Below are positions 1-12,107 of a stretch of 64,000 nt of DNA, piece after piece (the first letter of the stretch is position 1; each line of letters starts with the position of its first letter). The notes beneath the pieces were generated by a model. The model saw nothing but the letters and a program-made list of their open reading frames with translations, was not told the DNA's origin and made no database searches. Position numbers and translations under genes: made by a program. Source of the stretch: Fidelibacterota bacterium (GTDB taxonomy: Bacteria; Pseudomonadota; Alphaproteobacteria; Rhodospirillales; Rhodospirillaceae); contig CANJMF010000007.1 in the NCBI GenBank assembly GCA_947475895.1, positions 1 to 64,000 on the forward strand, written 5' to 3'.

Positions 1-62
1 CGGCGAATGTCCTTCAGCACCCGCTCAGCTGGGGCCTTCGAGTTCATGGGTTTTGATCTCAT
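1..62 (-). CDS. IS3-family transposase OrfA, N-terminal fragment
   Basis: Reading leftwards from the ATG at 62-60 gives MRSKPMNSKAPAERVLKDIR before the window ends. The segment PAERVLKDIRR is typical of IS3-family OrfA proteins, which are helix-turn-helix DNA-binding subunits made together with the DDE transposase OrfB by frameshifting. A GGAGG sits seven bases before the ATG, supporting this start. Only about 20 codons are visible, so the assignment rests on that one segment and on the upstream IS-like end. Confidence 0.6.
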   Translation of the reverse strand, partial: MRSKPMNSKAPAERVLKDIR

Positions 63-128
63 CTTCGTTCCTCCGTCACTGCGATGAGACCAAAACCCTC
101 CCTTACTCACCACCCCAATTCTGTCTCA
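1..128 (-). mobile_element. End of an IS3-family insertion sequence (partial)
   Basis: The left edge of the window holds the 5' end of an insertion sequence read on the minus strand. It has an outer end beginning TGAGACAGAATTGGGG at about 128, a roughly 65-bp leader, a GGAGG ribosome site and the start of a transposase OrfA. The boundary at 128 is inferred from the TG...CA convention for IS3 ends and from the point where the neighbouring gene loses sense. The rest of the element, the other inverted repeat and any target duplication lie outside the window. Confidence 0.6.
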
Positions 129-495
129 TAGGCGCTGACGCCGCACAGCCAAGACCACGATCACGCGCGTGATCAGCAACCCAGGAAAAAGACGCCGCGT
201 TTTCCTGTTCCAGCACGAGAAAACCCACAAGCGAACGGCCGATGCGCGCGCCAACAATCATGGCGTCGCCTTCGGCGAGGTATTTACGCAAAGATTCCGA
301 CCATGCAAGTGGCCCGCTGTCGTCCGCTTCGACGCTATTCACGATCTCCTTAACCCGAGGCATGAAAGCGTCCTGGGCCGACAGAAGCTCAATCTTGATT
401 TCACCCGGTAGCTTTCGGGCAAGGCGATGATCGCTAAACACATGGTCCTCGCTGGCTTCGGACGGCGCGGTCCGTTCAACGACAGTGCGCTCCAA
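129..495 (-). pseudogene. Small gene cut off at its 3' end by the insertion sequence
   Basis: An open frame starts at 495 and runs 130 codons to a stop at 103, but its last codons (residues PMRQNWGGE) are encoded by the IS end. The true gene therefore loses its natural C-terminus near 129. The surviving part (about 122 residues) has a polar N-terminus and then a segment resembling the first half of a GNAT acetyltransferase: a helix with PRVKEIVNSVEADD, then a strand containing IVGARIGRSLVGFLVLE. That GNAT reading is a guess from pattern. The acetyl-CoA binding part would lie beyond the break, so the product is probably inactive. Confidence 0.45.
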
Positions 496-653
496 TTACC
501 AACGGATCGTTAACGCCCTTAAGCCTTTGAACTCCCGCCTTGATTGCGCCTTTGTTACGTTCGCCCGCTGGCGACGAATTGGCGTTCCTTGCACGCCTTA
601 ACAGCCGTAATGTGCCGATAAGACACCCCCGATCTCACCCACGAGGCCGCTCC

Positions 654-1619
654 ATGCTTATCAATTGCATCGCCTATCAGGACGGCAGGAAGCTCGCCGA
701 TATTCCAATTCAGGACATCAGTGATTACGTGGGACGCCCTGACTGTTTCGTCTGGGTCGCGCTAAAGGACGGTACGAGCGAGGAGCTCGCCGTCATGAAA
801 GAGGAATTCTGCCTACACGAACTGGCAGTTGAAGATGCCCAACTCGGCCATCAGCGGCCCAAAATTGAAGAGTACGGCGAGTCGATTTTCGCGGTGATGC
901 AGCTCGTCGAGCTCGTGAACGGCGAACTCAACGTCGGTGAAATCGACGTTTTCGTAGGCCGCAATTACGTGTTGTCGGTGCGCAACCGCAGTCAGCAGGT
1001 TTTTGTCGGCGTTCGTGACCGCTGCGAGCGCGAGCCTCATCTTTTGAAGCAGGGCTCGGGCTTCGTTCTGTACGCGCTCATGGACGCGGTGGTCGACCGT
1101 TACTTCCCCATCATCGATGAGCTCGAGGCGCAACTTGAAGCCATCGAAGAAAACATTTTCGCTAAGAGCTCGGTCCGCCAGAACATTGAGACGCTGTATC
1201 AGCTCAAACAAAAAGTCATGATCATGAAGCATGCCGTGGCGCCGCTCATGGAAGCGGCCGGCAAGCTTTATGGCGGCCGTGTGCCCGCCGTGTGCGCCAA
1301 TACGCAGGAATACTTCCGCGACGTCTACGATCACCTGGTGCGCATGAATGCGTCGATCGATGTTATTCGCGACACCATTGCGTCCGCCATGCAGGTGAAC
1401 TTGGCTTTCGTCACGATCGAGGAGAACGAAACGACGAAACGCCTAGCCGCATGGGCCGCGATTTTCGCCGTCGCCACAGCTTTCGCGGGCATCTGGGGCA
1501 TGAACTTCAAGAACATGCCCGAGCTTGAATGGGACTGGGGCTACCCCGTCGCCCTTTGGCTCATCATTGGAACGTGTGTCGTTTTGTACTGGCGCTTCAA
1601 GAAGTCGGGCTGGCTATAA
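654..1619 (+). CDS. corA: CorA-family magnesium/cobalt transporter
   Basis: Inner-membrane channel of the CorA family, which lets Mg2+ (and Co2+ or Ni2+) into the cytoplasm. The signature GMN is at residues 282-284, at the end of the first of two C-terminal membrane helices. The second helix (about 295-313) is followed by a short basic tail, the normal CorA architecture. The cytoplasmic N-terminal two thirds show the expected long helices (DELEAQLEAIEENIF). The frame is open from 540, but the ATG at 654 is preferred: it has GAGG seven bases upstream and begins MLINCIAYQDGR, where CorA homology starts. This gives 321 residues, a usual length. It converges on the coiled-coil gene. Confidence 0.9.
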   Translation: MLINCIAYQDGRKLADIPIQDISDYVGRPDCFVWVALKDGTSEELAVMKEEFCLHELAVEDAQLGHQRPKIEEYGESIFAVMQLVELVNGELNVGEIDVFVGRNYVLSVRNRSQQVFVGVRDRCEREPHLLKQGSGFVLYALMDAVVDRYFPIIDELEAQLEAIEENIFAKSSVRQNIETLYQLKQKVMIMKHAVAPLMEAAGKLYGGRVPAVCANTQEYFRDVYDHLVRMNASIDVIRDTIASAMQVNLAFVTIEENETTKRLAAWAAIFAVATAFAGIWGMNFKNMPELEWDWGYPVALWLIIGTCVVLYWRFKKSGWL

Positions 1620-1630
1620 GCCCCAGCCCG
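1606..1630. terminator. Hairpin between convergent genes
   Basis: CGGGCTGG (1606-1613) and CCAGCCCG (1623-1630) form a perfect 8-bp stem spanning the corA stop codon. It lies between two converging genes whose stops are 13 bp apart and could end transcription from both sides. There is no good T-run, so it is a weak candidate. Confidence 0.4.
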
Positions 1631-1632
1631 CT

Positions 1633-4608
1633 TTACTCCGCGCCTTCGACCGCCGCACCCTCCATTGCCTTCGATAGGAGCATGTAGAGCTTGCCCATGT
1701 CGGAGGTGGAGAAGGTCGTGGTCAACACTTCCGCGCGGTCCGTCGCGCGCGCGTGCTTCACCAGCGCCGAGTATTCCTTCAAGTAGCGCATAACGTACGA
1801 GCGGAACTTCTCGTCGGTCTGATACTTGCGCTGAATGGCCTCGAACTTCTGGCGGCTGAGCGTCTTGGTGATATGGCGCAGGAACACGCCCTGATCGCCT
1901 TTGTAGTAACGCTTCCACAATTCCTCTTCGACCGACGGCTGGAAGATGCGGGCGATATCCACCGCCAGGCTATGTAGCTGTTCGATGACATAGGTGGTGT
2001 TCTCGAGGAACTTGCCGGTGTGCGCCTTGTCGTGCGTCTCTTCGAGGACCTTCGCCGTTTCCGCAGCCTTGCCGGCGCTGGCCATGAGCTGATCGACCTG
2101 GCGTGCGAACGTCTGGCCGGCTTTGCCTGTTTGCTCCGTAATGCCATTGCTGGCTTCCACAAGGCTTTCGGCGTGCTTGCGTAAGGTTTTGAGCACGACC
2201 TCAACGCGCGCGACGGCTTCGTCGGCCGACTTGCCGAGCGTGAGCAATTGCTGGCGGAACGCTTCGCCGGTGGCGCGTGTGCCGCCGGCGATTTTTTCCG
2301 ACGTTTCGGAGAACTCGCCCAAGGACTGGCGCATCTTCTCGCCCGCAACGCTGACCTGCGCCGCACCGCGGTTGGTGGAATCCTCGAAATCGAGCATGAG
2401 CTTTTGTAGCGCGTCGCGGAAGCCGTTGATGCGCACTTGGGCGTCGTCGGCCGACGTGGTGATGGCAGCCGAACGTTGCCTTAAGCCATCGCCTACGACC
2501 GCCATGGTTTCGGTGGCATGAGACGCGGCTTTATCGATAGCGCTGACTTGGCTGTGGAACGACTCAGACGCGTCTTTAAGTTTAGCACCGGCAGCATCGG
2601 CAGCCGAGCGCAAGGCGTCCTTGCTCTCATCGAGCGTACTAAGGACGTTTTGCATTTCCTTGGAAACTTGCGTCGCCACGTTGGAGAGCGAAGCCACTTC
2701 GGTACCGATTTCGCGGCTGACGTCTTTGGTCTTGGCAACCGAGTGCGAAACGGTATCGGACACTTTCTGCGATGTCGCCTCGAGCGACTCGCGAATGGAT
2801 TCCAGTTCCTTCGTGACGCGCGCCGAAAGTTGCATCAACTCCGACGAGTTTTGGCTGAGCACATCCGACATAGAGCGCACATGCGACAAGACTTGTTCGG
2901 ACGTCGATCCCATCTGACGGGCCTGCTGCGCAAGCGCCGTTTCGCTGAGCTTTACATGCGTCGTTAGGGTGTTGGCTGCCATTTCGAGTTCGTCGTTCTG
3001 GCGGCGCAAGGTCTCGCGGATACTCTCGGCCTGCGCTGCCGCACGGCCGGCGGAGTTCGCGAGCTGTTCGGCGTGTTCGCGCACGCGTACGCCAACGGTA
3101 TCGATCTTTTGAATGACGGTATCGGAAATCTGGCCCATGACCTCGGCGCGGCCAATGGCGATATTGGATGTTTTTTCGAGATCGGCCGTCGCACGTTCGA
3201 ACTTCTCAGTGACGATGCGCGAGCGCGCGCCGAATTCATCGGCAGCGGCAGCCAAGCGGTTTTCAACCCGGCTTGCGGCTTCGCCCACGTTATCGGCTTG
3301 TTTTTTGACCATGCTCTCGACTGTGCGCAGCTTGCTGACGGCATCATCGGAGGCAGCGTTGAGTTCCTTGGTCTGAATAGCAAGCGCTTCTTCTACGATC
3401 TTCACGCGCGACAGCACGCGCTCCATGACCTGATCGAGGTTGGCTGTTTGCTGGCCAAGGCGCATGTTGACCTTGGTCGTCTGATCTTCGATGCGATCGC
3501 TTGCGGCCGCCAATTCCGAGCGCTGCTTGTCGAACAACGCGCCCAGTCCAACGGCGCGGCTCGACATGGCATCCGCCATTTCGGAAATCGTGGTTTCGGC
3601 GCGCTTAGCAGCTTCTTCCACTTGCTCGGCGTTCATCGCCACGGCGCGGCCCATTTCGTTGGCATAGCTCTTGGCCGTTTCTCCGGCCTTTGCCAGTGCG
3701 CGTTCCTGCTCGGCCAGCTGTTGCGCGATTGCGGCACTCATGCCGCGCGCGCGTTCCGTAGCTGTCGACAAGCTGTTGACGTGACCCGCCAACGTTTGCC
3801 CCATGCTGTTCACTTCGGTCAGAGTCTTCTGGCTCGATGTGCGCACGAACTCGTGCTGGCGACGTAAAGCGTCTTCGATCTTTAAATTCACGTCCGCAGC
3901 GGCATCAATCACCAGCTGCAGTTTACCCACCTGCTCCGTCACGGCGACCGCCGCCGATGCGGCACCCGCATCCAGTGATCCGGTAACGCTCGCGAGCTTC
4001 TCGGTATCGCGCATAAAGCCGGCTTGCAGACGTTGGACTTGTTTAACGGCGAAGTCGCTTGCGTCGCTCAATGCACGCGCCTGCGCCTTCAATGATTCCG
4101 TGACCACATTGATGCGGCCTTCGGCGAGTTCGGAGGGATAGGTCAACTCCGAAAGATATTCGCGCAGCATCTTGCTCTCGCGCCGCAACTCGCGACCACG
4201 ATCGAGGTATGCGACCACCAACCACAAAAACGCCAACGGCAACATAAACGTCGCCATGAAGCTGCCGAACTGGTCGGGCAGCAACGTGAAGAGCTGCGAC
4301 CAACCGATCGTCGCGGTGATGTAAATGGAAAAGCTAAGTCCCCAAATGCCCGACAGAACAACGGCGACGGCGACCGGCTTACCGGTCTCGCGCCACCACG
4401 TTGCGATCACGCCGGCTTCTGCGCCGTCATGTGCATAAATTTCAGCGTCCGGCGCACCGTGAGCGTCGATGGCTGCCGACGTCGGCAATTGACCGGATTT
4501 CGATGCAAATGGCGGACGCTTTACGCGCGCGGCACGCGACACTTTCGCGGACTGTGGAGCGCCGGTCTCGGGTGTTTCACCCGTGCGGTCATCAATACCC
4601 TCAGACAT
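1633..4608 (-). CDS. Large membrane-anchored coiled-coil protein
   Basis: A protein of about 991 residues that I cannot assign to a named family. After a disordered N-terminus of about 75 residues come two hydrophobic segments (VAVAVVLSGIWGLSFSIYI and FMATFMLPLAFLWLVVAYL), which suggest a membrane hairpin. Some 700 residues of heptad-rich helix follow, full of A, E, Q, S and T (blocks such as AEQLANSAGRAAAQAESIRE recur with variation), like apolipoprotein or methyl-accepting-protein helices. The last 150 residues look globular. The frame starts at 4686, but the ATG at 4608 (MSEGIDD) with GGGAG upstream is preferred. A structural or scaffold role at the inner membrane is inference. No enzymatic motif is visible. 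Confidence 0.75.
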   Translation of the reverse strand: MSEGIDDRTGETPETGAPQSAKVSRAARVKRPPFASKSGQLPTSAAIDAHGAPDAEIYAHDGAEAGVIATWWRETGKPVAVAVVLSGIWGLSFSIYITATIGWSQLFTLLPDQFGSFMATFMLPLAFLWLVVAYLDRGRELRRESKMLREYLSELTYPSELAEGRINVVTESLKAQARALSDASDFAVKQVQRLQAGFMRDTEKLASVTGSLDAGAASAAVAVTEQVGKLQLVIDAAADVNLKIEDALRRQHEFVRTSSQKTLTEVNSMGQTLAGHVNSLSTATERARGMSAAIAQQLAEQERALAKAGETAKSYANEMGRAVAMNAEQVEEAAKRAETTISEMADAMSSRAVGLGALFDKQRSELAAASDRIEDQTTKVNMRLGQQTANLDQVMERVLSRVKIVEEALAIQTKELNAASDDAVSKLRTVESMVKKQADNVGEAASRVENRLAAAADEFGARSRIVTEKFERATADLEKTSNIAIGRAEVMGQISDTVIQKIDTVGVRVREHAEQLANSAGRAAAQAESIRETLRRQNDELEMAANTLTTHVKLSETALAQQARQMGSTSEQVLSHVRSMSDVLSQNSSELMQLSARVTKELESIRESLEATSQKVSDTVSHSVAKTKDVSREIGTEVASLSNVATQVSKEMQNVLSTLDESKDALRSAADAAGAKLKDASESFHSQVSAIDKAASHATETMAVVGDGLRQRSAAITTSADDAQVRINGFRDALQKLMLDFEDSTNRGAAQVSVAGEKMRQSLGEFSETSEKIAGGTRATGEAFRQQLLTLGKSADEAVARVEVVLKTLRKHAESLVEASNGITEQTGKAGQTFARQVDQLMASAGKAAETAKVLEETHDKAHTGKFLENTTYVIEQLHSLAVDIARIFQPSVEEELWKRYYKGDQGVFLRHITKTLSRQKFEAIQRKYQTDEKFRSYVMRYLKEYSALVKHARATDRAEVLTTTFSTSDMGKLYMLLSKAMEGAAVEGAE

Positions 4609-4815
4609 GGTCGGCCGTACTCCCGCTGTGCCCGTGTTCCGGACATTTTTATTGCGTGGAAATGCGCGCGGATGCGCAATGCCCACTCACCCGAGCTGAC
4701 ACCATAAAACGTGAATGTTAATAATGTGTTGGCCGTGCCCGACCGCTGGAGTTGCGGTCAAGCCACTGATAAACAACAGTAATTCTACTGGTCGGCTGTC
4801 AACGCTTTAGCTGAA

Positions 4816-6699
4816 TTATTCGTCGGCGTTGACAATGTGCGACGCGAAAACATCGTCCTCGACGACGTCCGTTTTGATCATGGATTTCTGCTGCTTCGCC
4901 CATGCAGAGGCGTAAGCACCGCCACGCTGAAGCAGCTCGTTGTGGCCACCGCGCTCGATAATCTCGCCGTTATCGAGCACCAGAATCTGGTCGGCGTCGA
5001 TCACCGTAGATAGGCGATGCGCGATCACGAGCGTTGTGCGGCCCGTGCTGACCTCTTTTAAGTTCGCTTGAATTTCCTTTTCGGTGTGGGTGTCCAAAGC
5101 CGATGTTGCTTCATCGAACAATAGAATCGGCGCACCTTTCAAGATAACGCGCGCAATCGCCACACGCTGCTTCTCACCGCCCGATAACTTCAGGCCGCGT
5201 TCACCGACGAGCGTTTGATAGCCGTCGGGAAGCTTGGCGATGAACTCATGAATGTGCGCGAGACGCGCTGCTTCCTCGATCTCACTTTGTGAGGCGTCCG
5301 GACGCGCGTAGGCGATATTGTAGCGAATGGTATCGTTAAACAGCACCGTGTCTTGCGGTACGATACCCACCGCCGCACGCGCGCTGCTTTGCGTGACGTC
5401 CCGCAGATCCTGCCCGTCGATCACAATGGCGCCGGATGAAACGTCGTAATACCGAAACAGCAAACGGCCGATGGTCGATTTGCCCGAACCCGTTGCACCA
5501 ACCAGCGCTAGCATTTGGCCTGCGGGCACGGTGAAAGAAACATCTTTCAGAATGGCGCGGCGCGGATCGTAAGAAAAACTGACGTGATCAAAGCGCACTT
5601 CACCGCCAGAGATTTTAAGCGGCAATGCATTCGGCTTGTCTTTGATTTCCTGATCGACCTCCATCAGGTCGAACATTTTTTCGATGTCCACCAGCGACTG
5701 CTTAACGCTGCGATAGACAAAGCCAAAGAAGTTCAACGGTTGCGCCAGTTGGATCATGTAGAGGTTGACGAGCGTGAAATCGCCGACGGTCATCTTTCCG
5801 GCAATCTTGCCCGAAGCCGCCATGGCCATAAGCACCGCCAATCCCACGGCGATGATAAAAGCTTGGCCGACGTTCATAAGCGCGAGCGACGACTGCGAGC
5901 GGACCGTCGCCGTTTCGTATTCGCCCATCACACGGTCGTATTCGCGCACTTCAAGTGCTTCGTTTCCGAAGGCCTTCACGGTTTCGTAATTGAGCAAGCT
6001 GTCGATGGCGCGCGTATTGGCTTTGTTGTCGAGCGCGTTGGCATCCCGGCGGTATTTCAAACGCCACTCGGTCGTAAACCCCGTGAACGCCACATAAATC
6101 ACCACGACAACAAGCGCTACGACACCAAACCAAATCGAAAACGCTTTCCACAAAATCCCGAAGACAAGCGCCACCTCAAGCAGGGTCGGAAACACGTTGA
6201 ACAGCGAAATCGACAAGAGGTTATCGATGGCGTTGCGACCACGCTCGATGGAGCGTGAGAGAGCCCCGGTACGCCGGTCCAGATGGAACTTCAAGGACAG
6301 CGTATGCAAATGTTCCAGCACAATCGCCGAGGCGCGGCGAACAGCGCGCACACTTACTTTTGCAAAGACCGCGTCGCGGATTTGCGCGAAGGCCTGGCCG
6401 AGAAACCGAGCCCCGCCGTAAGCAAGAATAAGGGCCAACGGAATCGCCACGAGGGTGGGCGTATTGTCGGCGGGAGCAAGCGCGTCCACAGCCCGTTGTA
6501 GAAAAATCGGCGCATACACCGTGGCGATTTTCGCCAGCAGAATGCAAACCATGGAGACAACGACGCGCAGCCGAATATTGCCGGCATCCGGCAACGTGCG
6601 CTTCGGCCACAAAAGCGGCAGCAGACTTTTCACCACCTGCCAATCGCTGCGGTGACGGGGAGGTTCGCTTTGTTCGGGCGCAAAGCCGGCGTGGCGCAT
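4816..6699 (-). CDS. Atm1/HMT-type ABC exporter
   Basis: Half-transporter with a six-helix membrane domain followed by an ATPase domain, about 627 residues. The ATPase shows Walker A (GATGSGKST), the LSGGEKQR signature, Walker B (ILLFDEATSALD) and the switch histidine (IAHRLST). Membrane-domain features such as NYETVKAFGNE and the LDRRTGALSRSIERG loop are characteristic of the Atm1/HMT1 subfamily, which exports glutathione-linked sulfur or metal compounds from the cytoplasm. The frame continues to a GTG at 6762, but the ATG at 6699 (MRHAGF) is closer to family length. Neither start has a strong Shine-Dalgarno. A run of eight C at 6724-6731 lies between the two candidate starts. It appears to be a single-gene unit. 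Confidence 0.9.
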   Translation of the reverse strand: MRHAGFAPEQSEPPRHRSDWQVVKSLLPLLWPKRTLPDAGNIRLRVVVSMVCILLAKIATVYAPIFLQRAVDALAPADNTPTLVAIPLALILAYGGARFLGQAFAQIRDAVFAKVSVRAVRRASAIVLEHLHTLSLKFHLDRRTGALSRSIERGRNAIDNLLSISLFNVFPTLLEVALVFGILWKAFSIWFGVVALVVVVIYVAFTGFTTEWRLKYRRDANALDNKANTRAIDSLLNYETVKAFGNEALEVREYDRVMGEYETATVRSQSSLALMNVGQAFIIAVGLAVLMAMAASGKIAGKMTVGDFTLVNLYMIQLAQPLNFFGFVYRSVKQSLVDIEKMFDLMEVDQEIKDKPNALPLKISGGEVRFDHVSFSYDPRRAILKDVSFTVPAGQMLALVGATGSGKSTIGRLLFRYYDVSSGAIVIDGQDLRDVTQSSARAAVGIVPQDTVLFNDTIRYNIAYARPDASQSEIEEAARLAHIHEFIAKLPDGYQTLVGERGLKLSGGEKQRVAIARVILKGAPILLFDEATSALDTHTEKEIQANLKEVSTGRTTLVIAHRLSTVIDADQILVLDNGEIIERGGHNELLQRGGAYASAWAKQQKSMIKTDVVEDDVFASHIVNADE

Positions 6700-6783
6700 G
6701 GAGGATTGCTCTCGCGGGACGGGCCCCCCCCTAATGTAGTCCCTTCCGGCATCAGGCGCCACATCGGAGGGTGCTAAATCGGC

Positions 6784-6813
6784 AAAAGAAACGGGCCGGA
6801 GATGATCCGGCCC
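6784..6813 (-). terminator. Intrinsic terminator of the EF-hand gene
   Basis: GGGCCGG (6793-6799) and CCGGCCC (6807-6813) form a 7-bp GC stem with a 7-base loop. On the minus strand it is followed by a T-rich tract (complement of 6784-6790). It sits 27 bp past the stop of the gene at 6840-7817. Confidence 0.8.
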
Positions 6814-6839
6814 CTGTGACCTACCTACCCTTAGGAGAT

Positions 6840-7817
6840 CTAGGCTGTGACAACCGTCGTTGTCGCAGCCGGCGTCGATGTATCGGTGGTGGCAGCCGTA
6901 GCGGCATAAGCGCTCACTTCAACGACCACGGTTTTCTTGCTTGTTTGAGCGGCCACCTGTTGGGCCTTCTCATAGAGCTTACCGCCATCATCAGTGGATG
7001 CTTGGCCCTGATTTTGTTCCGTGTCCGTTTGGGGAACCTTGTCATAAAGCTTGGCTTCGCCCGAACCGTCTTCGGTCACGATCTGATCTTTGATCACGAC
7101 TTTCTGACTGATCTTTGCCGGCGCGTCTGGAGTTGCGGCAATTGCCGCCTGTCCCACGATAACTTCCGCACCTTGGCCGTAGAATTTCTTTGGAACGTCG
7201 ATGCCGCCGGCAGCCGCACCTTGGGCCGCGGTATCGGCATAAAGCTTCTTCGGCGCAAGGGCTTCCGCCGCTTCAGCCGTTGTGAACACCTTCTTCGGCG
7301 CGCCGGGAATTTCAGGAACGTCGGTGCTGGCAGGCACCGGAGCGGGCGCTGGCGTCGCCGGACCAACATTTTGCAAATGGACGGGTGCGCCGGCGAGTCC
7401 TGCGAACGTGGTCGCTTTTTCACGAACCTGCGAAGCGCGCTCGGACTCGAGCAAATCGACGCGACCATCGCCGTTGACATCGAAGCGCTGCAGCACATCG
7501 GGCGTGCCCACGACTTCCGAGGGCGTCAGGCCAATATCAAGCGAACGAATTTCGATGCGCGGACGCGAAGGTCCGGAATTGTTCTTTGCCGACTGGTCGG
7601 CTTGCTTCTGTTCCGCCGACTCATGATGTCCGGCCGTTTCGCCTTCCGGCGCTTTTGGCTTTTGGATGGCGGGGTCGGCGGCTTGAGACGAAGAGAATGC
7701 ATCAGCGGGGTTCGCCCCGTTGACCGAATTCAATCGATCAACGGAAAAAACCTGTTGCCGCGAGGCTAACAGGCTGAGTTGCGAGAGTGCAGTGGACAAG
7801 GTGACCACTTCAGTCAT
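6840..7817 (-). CDS. EF-hand protein with repeated K-[LF]-Y motifs, low complexity
   Basis: A 325-residue protein without a recognisable signal peptide or membrane segment. Around residues 113-124, DVNGDGRVDLLE is a complete canonical EF-hand calcium loop (D, N, D, D and E at the ligand positions). The rest is Ala/Pro/Thr-rich and probably disordered, with at least five copies of a short motif: PKKVF, PKKLY, PKKFY, AKLYDK and GKLYEK. The C-terminus is almost all A, T and V. The N-terminus (STALSQLSLLASRQQVF) could be amphipathic. Function is unknown. A calcium-responsive or surface role is only inference. It has its own terminator and is probably monocistronic. Confidence 0.7.
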   Translation of the reverse strand: MTEVVTLSTALSQLSLLASRQQVFSVDRLNSVNGANPADAFSSSQAADPAIQKPKAPEGETAGHHESAEQKQADQSAKNNSGPSRPRIEIRSLDIGLTPSEVVGTPDVLQRFDVNGDGRVDLLESERASQVREKATTFAGLAGAPVHLQNVGPATPAPAPVPASTDVPEIPGAPKKVFTTAEAAEALAPKKLYADTAAQGAAAGGIDVPKKFYGQGAEVIVGQAAIAATPDAPAKISQKVVIKDQIVTEDGSGEAKLYDKVPQTDTEQNQGQASTDDGGKLYEKAQQVAAQTSKKTVVVEVSAYAATAATTDTSTPAATTTVVTA

Positions 7818-8279
7818 TTCATCGCCCTTACTCTGGCCGTCGAAAAATTCAACCCACGTTCTGGGTTAACGGTATCTATAGGGGATGCGGGTTTCAAAAG
7901 CAAGTCTATATAGCAAGACGGCAATCCGTTTCGTCCCGCTAATAAATTGATATAGAACAATTATATCAATTTTATTCGCATTATCCCGCACCGCACCAAA
8001 ATCTCAGATCGTTGGCCGCCCCATCCCAAAATCGGCCGACTCGCACCGACCGAGTCGCATAATCTTGAGCGGCCGAGCGGAATATCACTGCAGGAAACGC
8101 CTAGTTAGGCCTGAAACGTACACCGCGATTTTTGCGGAGGCAAAACTTCTCCAACCCCGAGGGCCGGCGGAAGGAACTGCGGCGCACGGCGCGACCGACG
8201 TTGGAATAGGCCGGCGCGTTTGCATCCACGGGCGGATTTAATTAAGTAAGGCACCGTAGCTGCAGCCGGAAGGATTCCC
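7818..8279. other. Divergent intergenic region with an AT-rich palindrome
   Basis: This is the shared upstream region of the EF-hand gene (left) and metH (right). It holds AACCCA-cgttc-TGGGTT at 7851-7867, close to the EF-hand start. It also holds a perfect 11-bp AT-rich inverted repeat, AAATTGATATA / TATATCAATTT (7944-7954 and 7962-7972), which would suit a regulator dimer. Small hairpins near 8108-8140 (GCCTA-gt-TAGGC and CCGC-gattttt-GCGG) lie in the probable metH leader. I do not recognise an SAH or SAM riboswitch core here. Confidence 0.5.
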
Positions 8280-9343
8280 ATGACGACGCGCGCGCAACGT
8301 CTCGCGGCGCTTAAAGAAGCGCTCACCGCACGCGTTCTCGTGCTGGACGGCGCCATGGGTACAATGATTCAGCGCCATAAGCTTGACGAAGCTGCCTATC
8401 GCGGCACGCGCTTTGCCGATCACGTGAAAGACGTGAAGGGTAACAACGACCTTCTGAATTTGACGCAGCCTGATGTTGTTTTGGGAATTCATCGCGAATA
8501 CCTGAACGCCGGCGCCGACATTCTGGAAACCAATACCTTCTCCGGCACAACGATTGCGCAAGCCGACTATGGTCTTGAGAGCATCGTGTACGACTTGAAT
8601 TTCGAAGGCGCCAGGCTTGCGCGCCAGGCAGCCGATGAATTCACGGCGAAGACGCCGCATAAGCCGCGCTTCGTGGCCGGTGCCATCGGCCCTACCAACC
8701 GCACGGCGTCCATTTCGCCCGATGTGAACGACCCCGGTTTTCGGAATGTGAGCTTCGACGAACTGCGCGCCGCCTTCCGCCAGCAGGTGGAAGGCCTTGT
8801 CGCCGGCGGCGCGGATCTCATTCTTGTGGAAACCATCATCGACACGCTCAATGCTAAAGCAGCATTGTTCGCCATCGACGAGTTTTTCGAAGAAAGCGGC
8901 GAACGTTTGCCGATCATGATTTCCGGCACCATTACCGATCAGTCGGGCCGTATTCTTTCCGGCCAGACGACGGAAGCTTTTTGGAATTCGCTGCGCCACG
9001 CGAGGCCGATGTCCATCGGTTTCAACTGCGCGCTGGGCGCGGCTGAGCTGCGGCCTTACGTGGCCGAGCTGTCGCGCGTCGCTGATACATATGTCAGCGC
9101 TTATCCCAACGCCGGATTGCCGAATGCTTTCGGCGAATACGACGAGCAGCCTCACACGACCGCCGGTCACCTTCATTCCTGGGCCAAGGACGGCTTGGTC
9201 AATATCGTCGGCGGCTGCTGCGGCACGACGCCCGACCATATCAAGGCAATCGCTGACTCAGTCGTCGGCGTAAAACCGCGCGCGCCAGCCGAGCAGAAAA
9301 AAGCGATGCGCCTTTCAGGCCTGGAACCGTTCCAGTTGGCATC

Positions 9344-9347
<4 letters not shown>
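8280..9347 (+). CDS. metH: Methionine synthase, homocysteine-binding half (split MetH)
   Basis: N-terminal module of cobalamin-dependent methionine synthase, encoded as a separate 355-residue protein. It holds homocysteine, activated by zinc, for methyl transfer from methylcobalamin. [11 protein letters not shown] opens the barrel. The three zinc cysteines are visible as C250 (GFNCALGA) and C313-C314 (GGCCGTTP). The start is fixed by GGAAGGA six bases before the ATG. The stop overlaps the next ATG by 4 bp (ATGA), so translation is coupled to the second half. Separate subunits are known in some alphaproteobacteria. The two must assemble to work. Confidence 0.93.
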
Positions 9348-12091
<2,744 letters not shown>

Positions 12092-12107
12092 CGCTTCTTA
12101 CGCGGCG

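Noticed and set aside
3073-3867. 264-codon plus-strand frame
   Set aside because: Antisense shadow of the coiled-coil gene. It is His/Arg/Gly-rich with no domain.
6724-6731. Run of eight C as a phase-variable switch for the ABC exporter
   Set aside because: It lies upstream of the preferred start codon, so slippage there would not change the main product.
6771-7769. 332-codon plus-strand frame
   Set aside because: Antisense shadow of the EF-hand gene. It is rich in Arg, Gly and Cys as expected from GC-rich shadows, and has no domain.
7973-8279. SAH or SAM riboswitch ahead of metH
   Set aside because: I looked for the conserved cores and did not find them. Only short unassigned hairpins are present.
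8238-9239. 333-codon minus-strand frame
   Set aside because: Antisense shadow of the homocysteine-binding half of metH.
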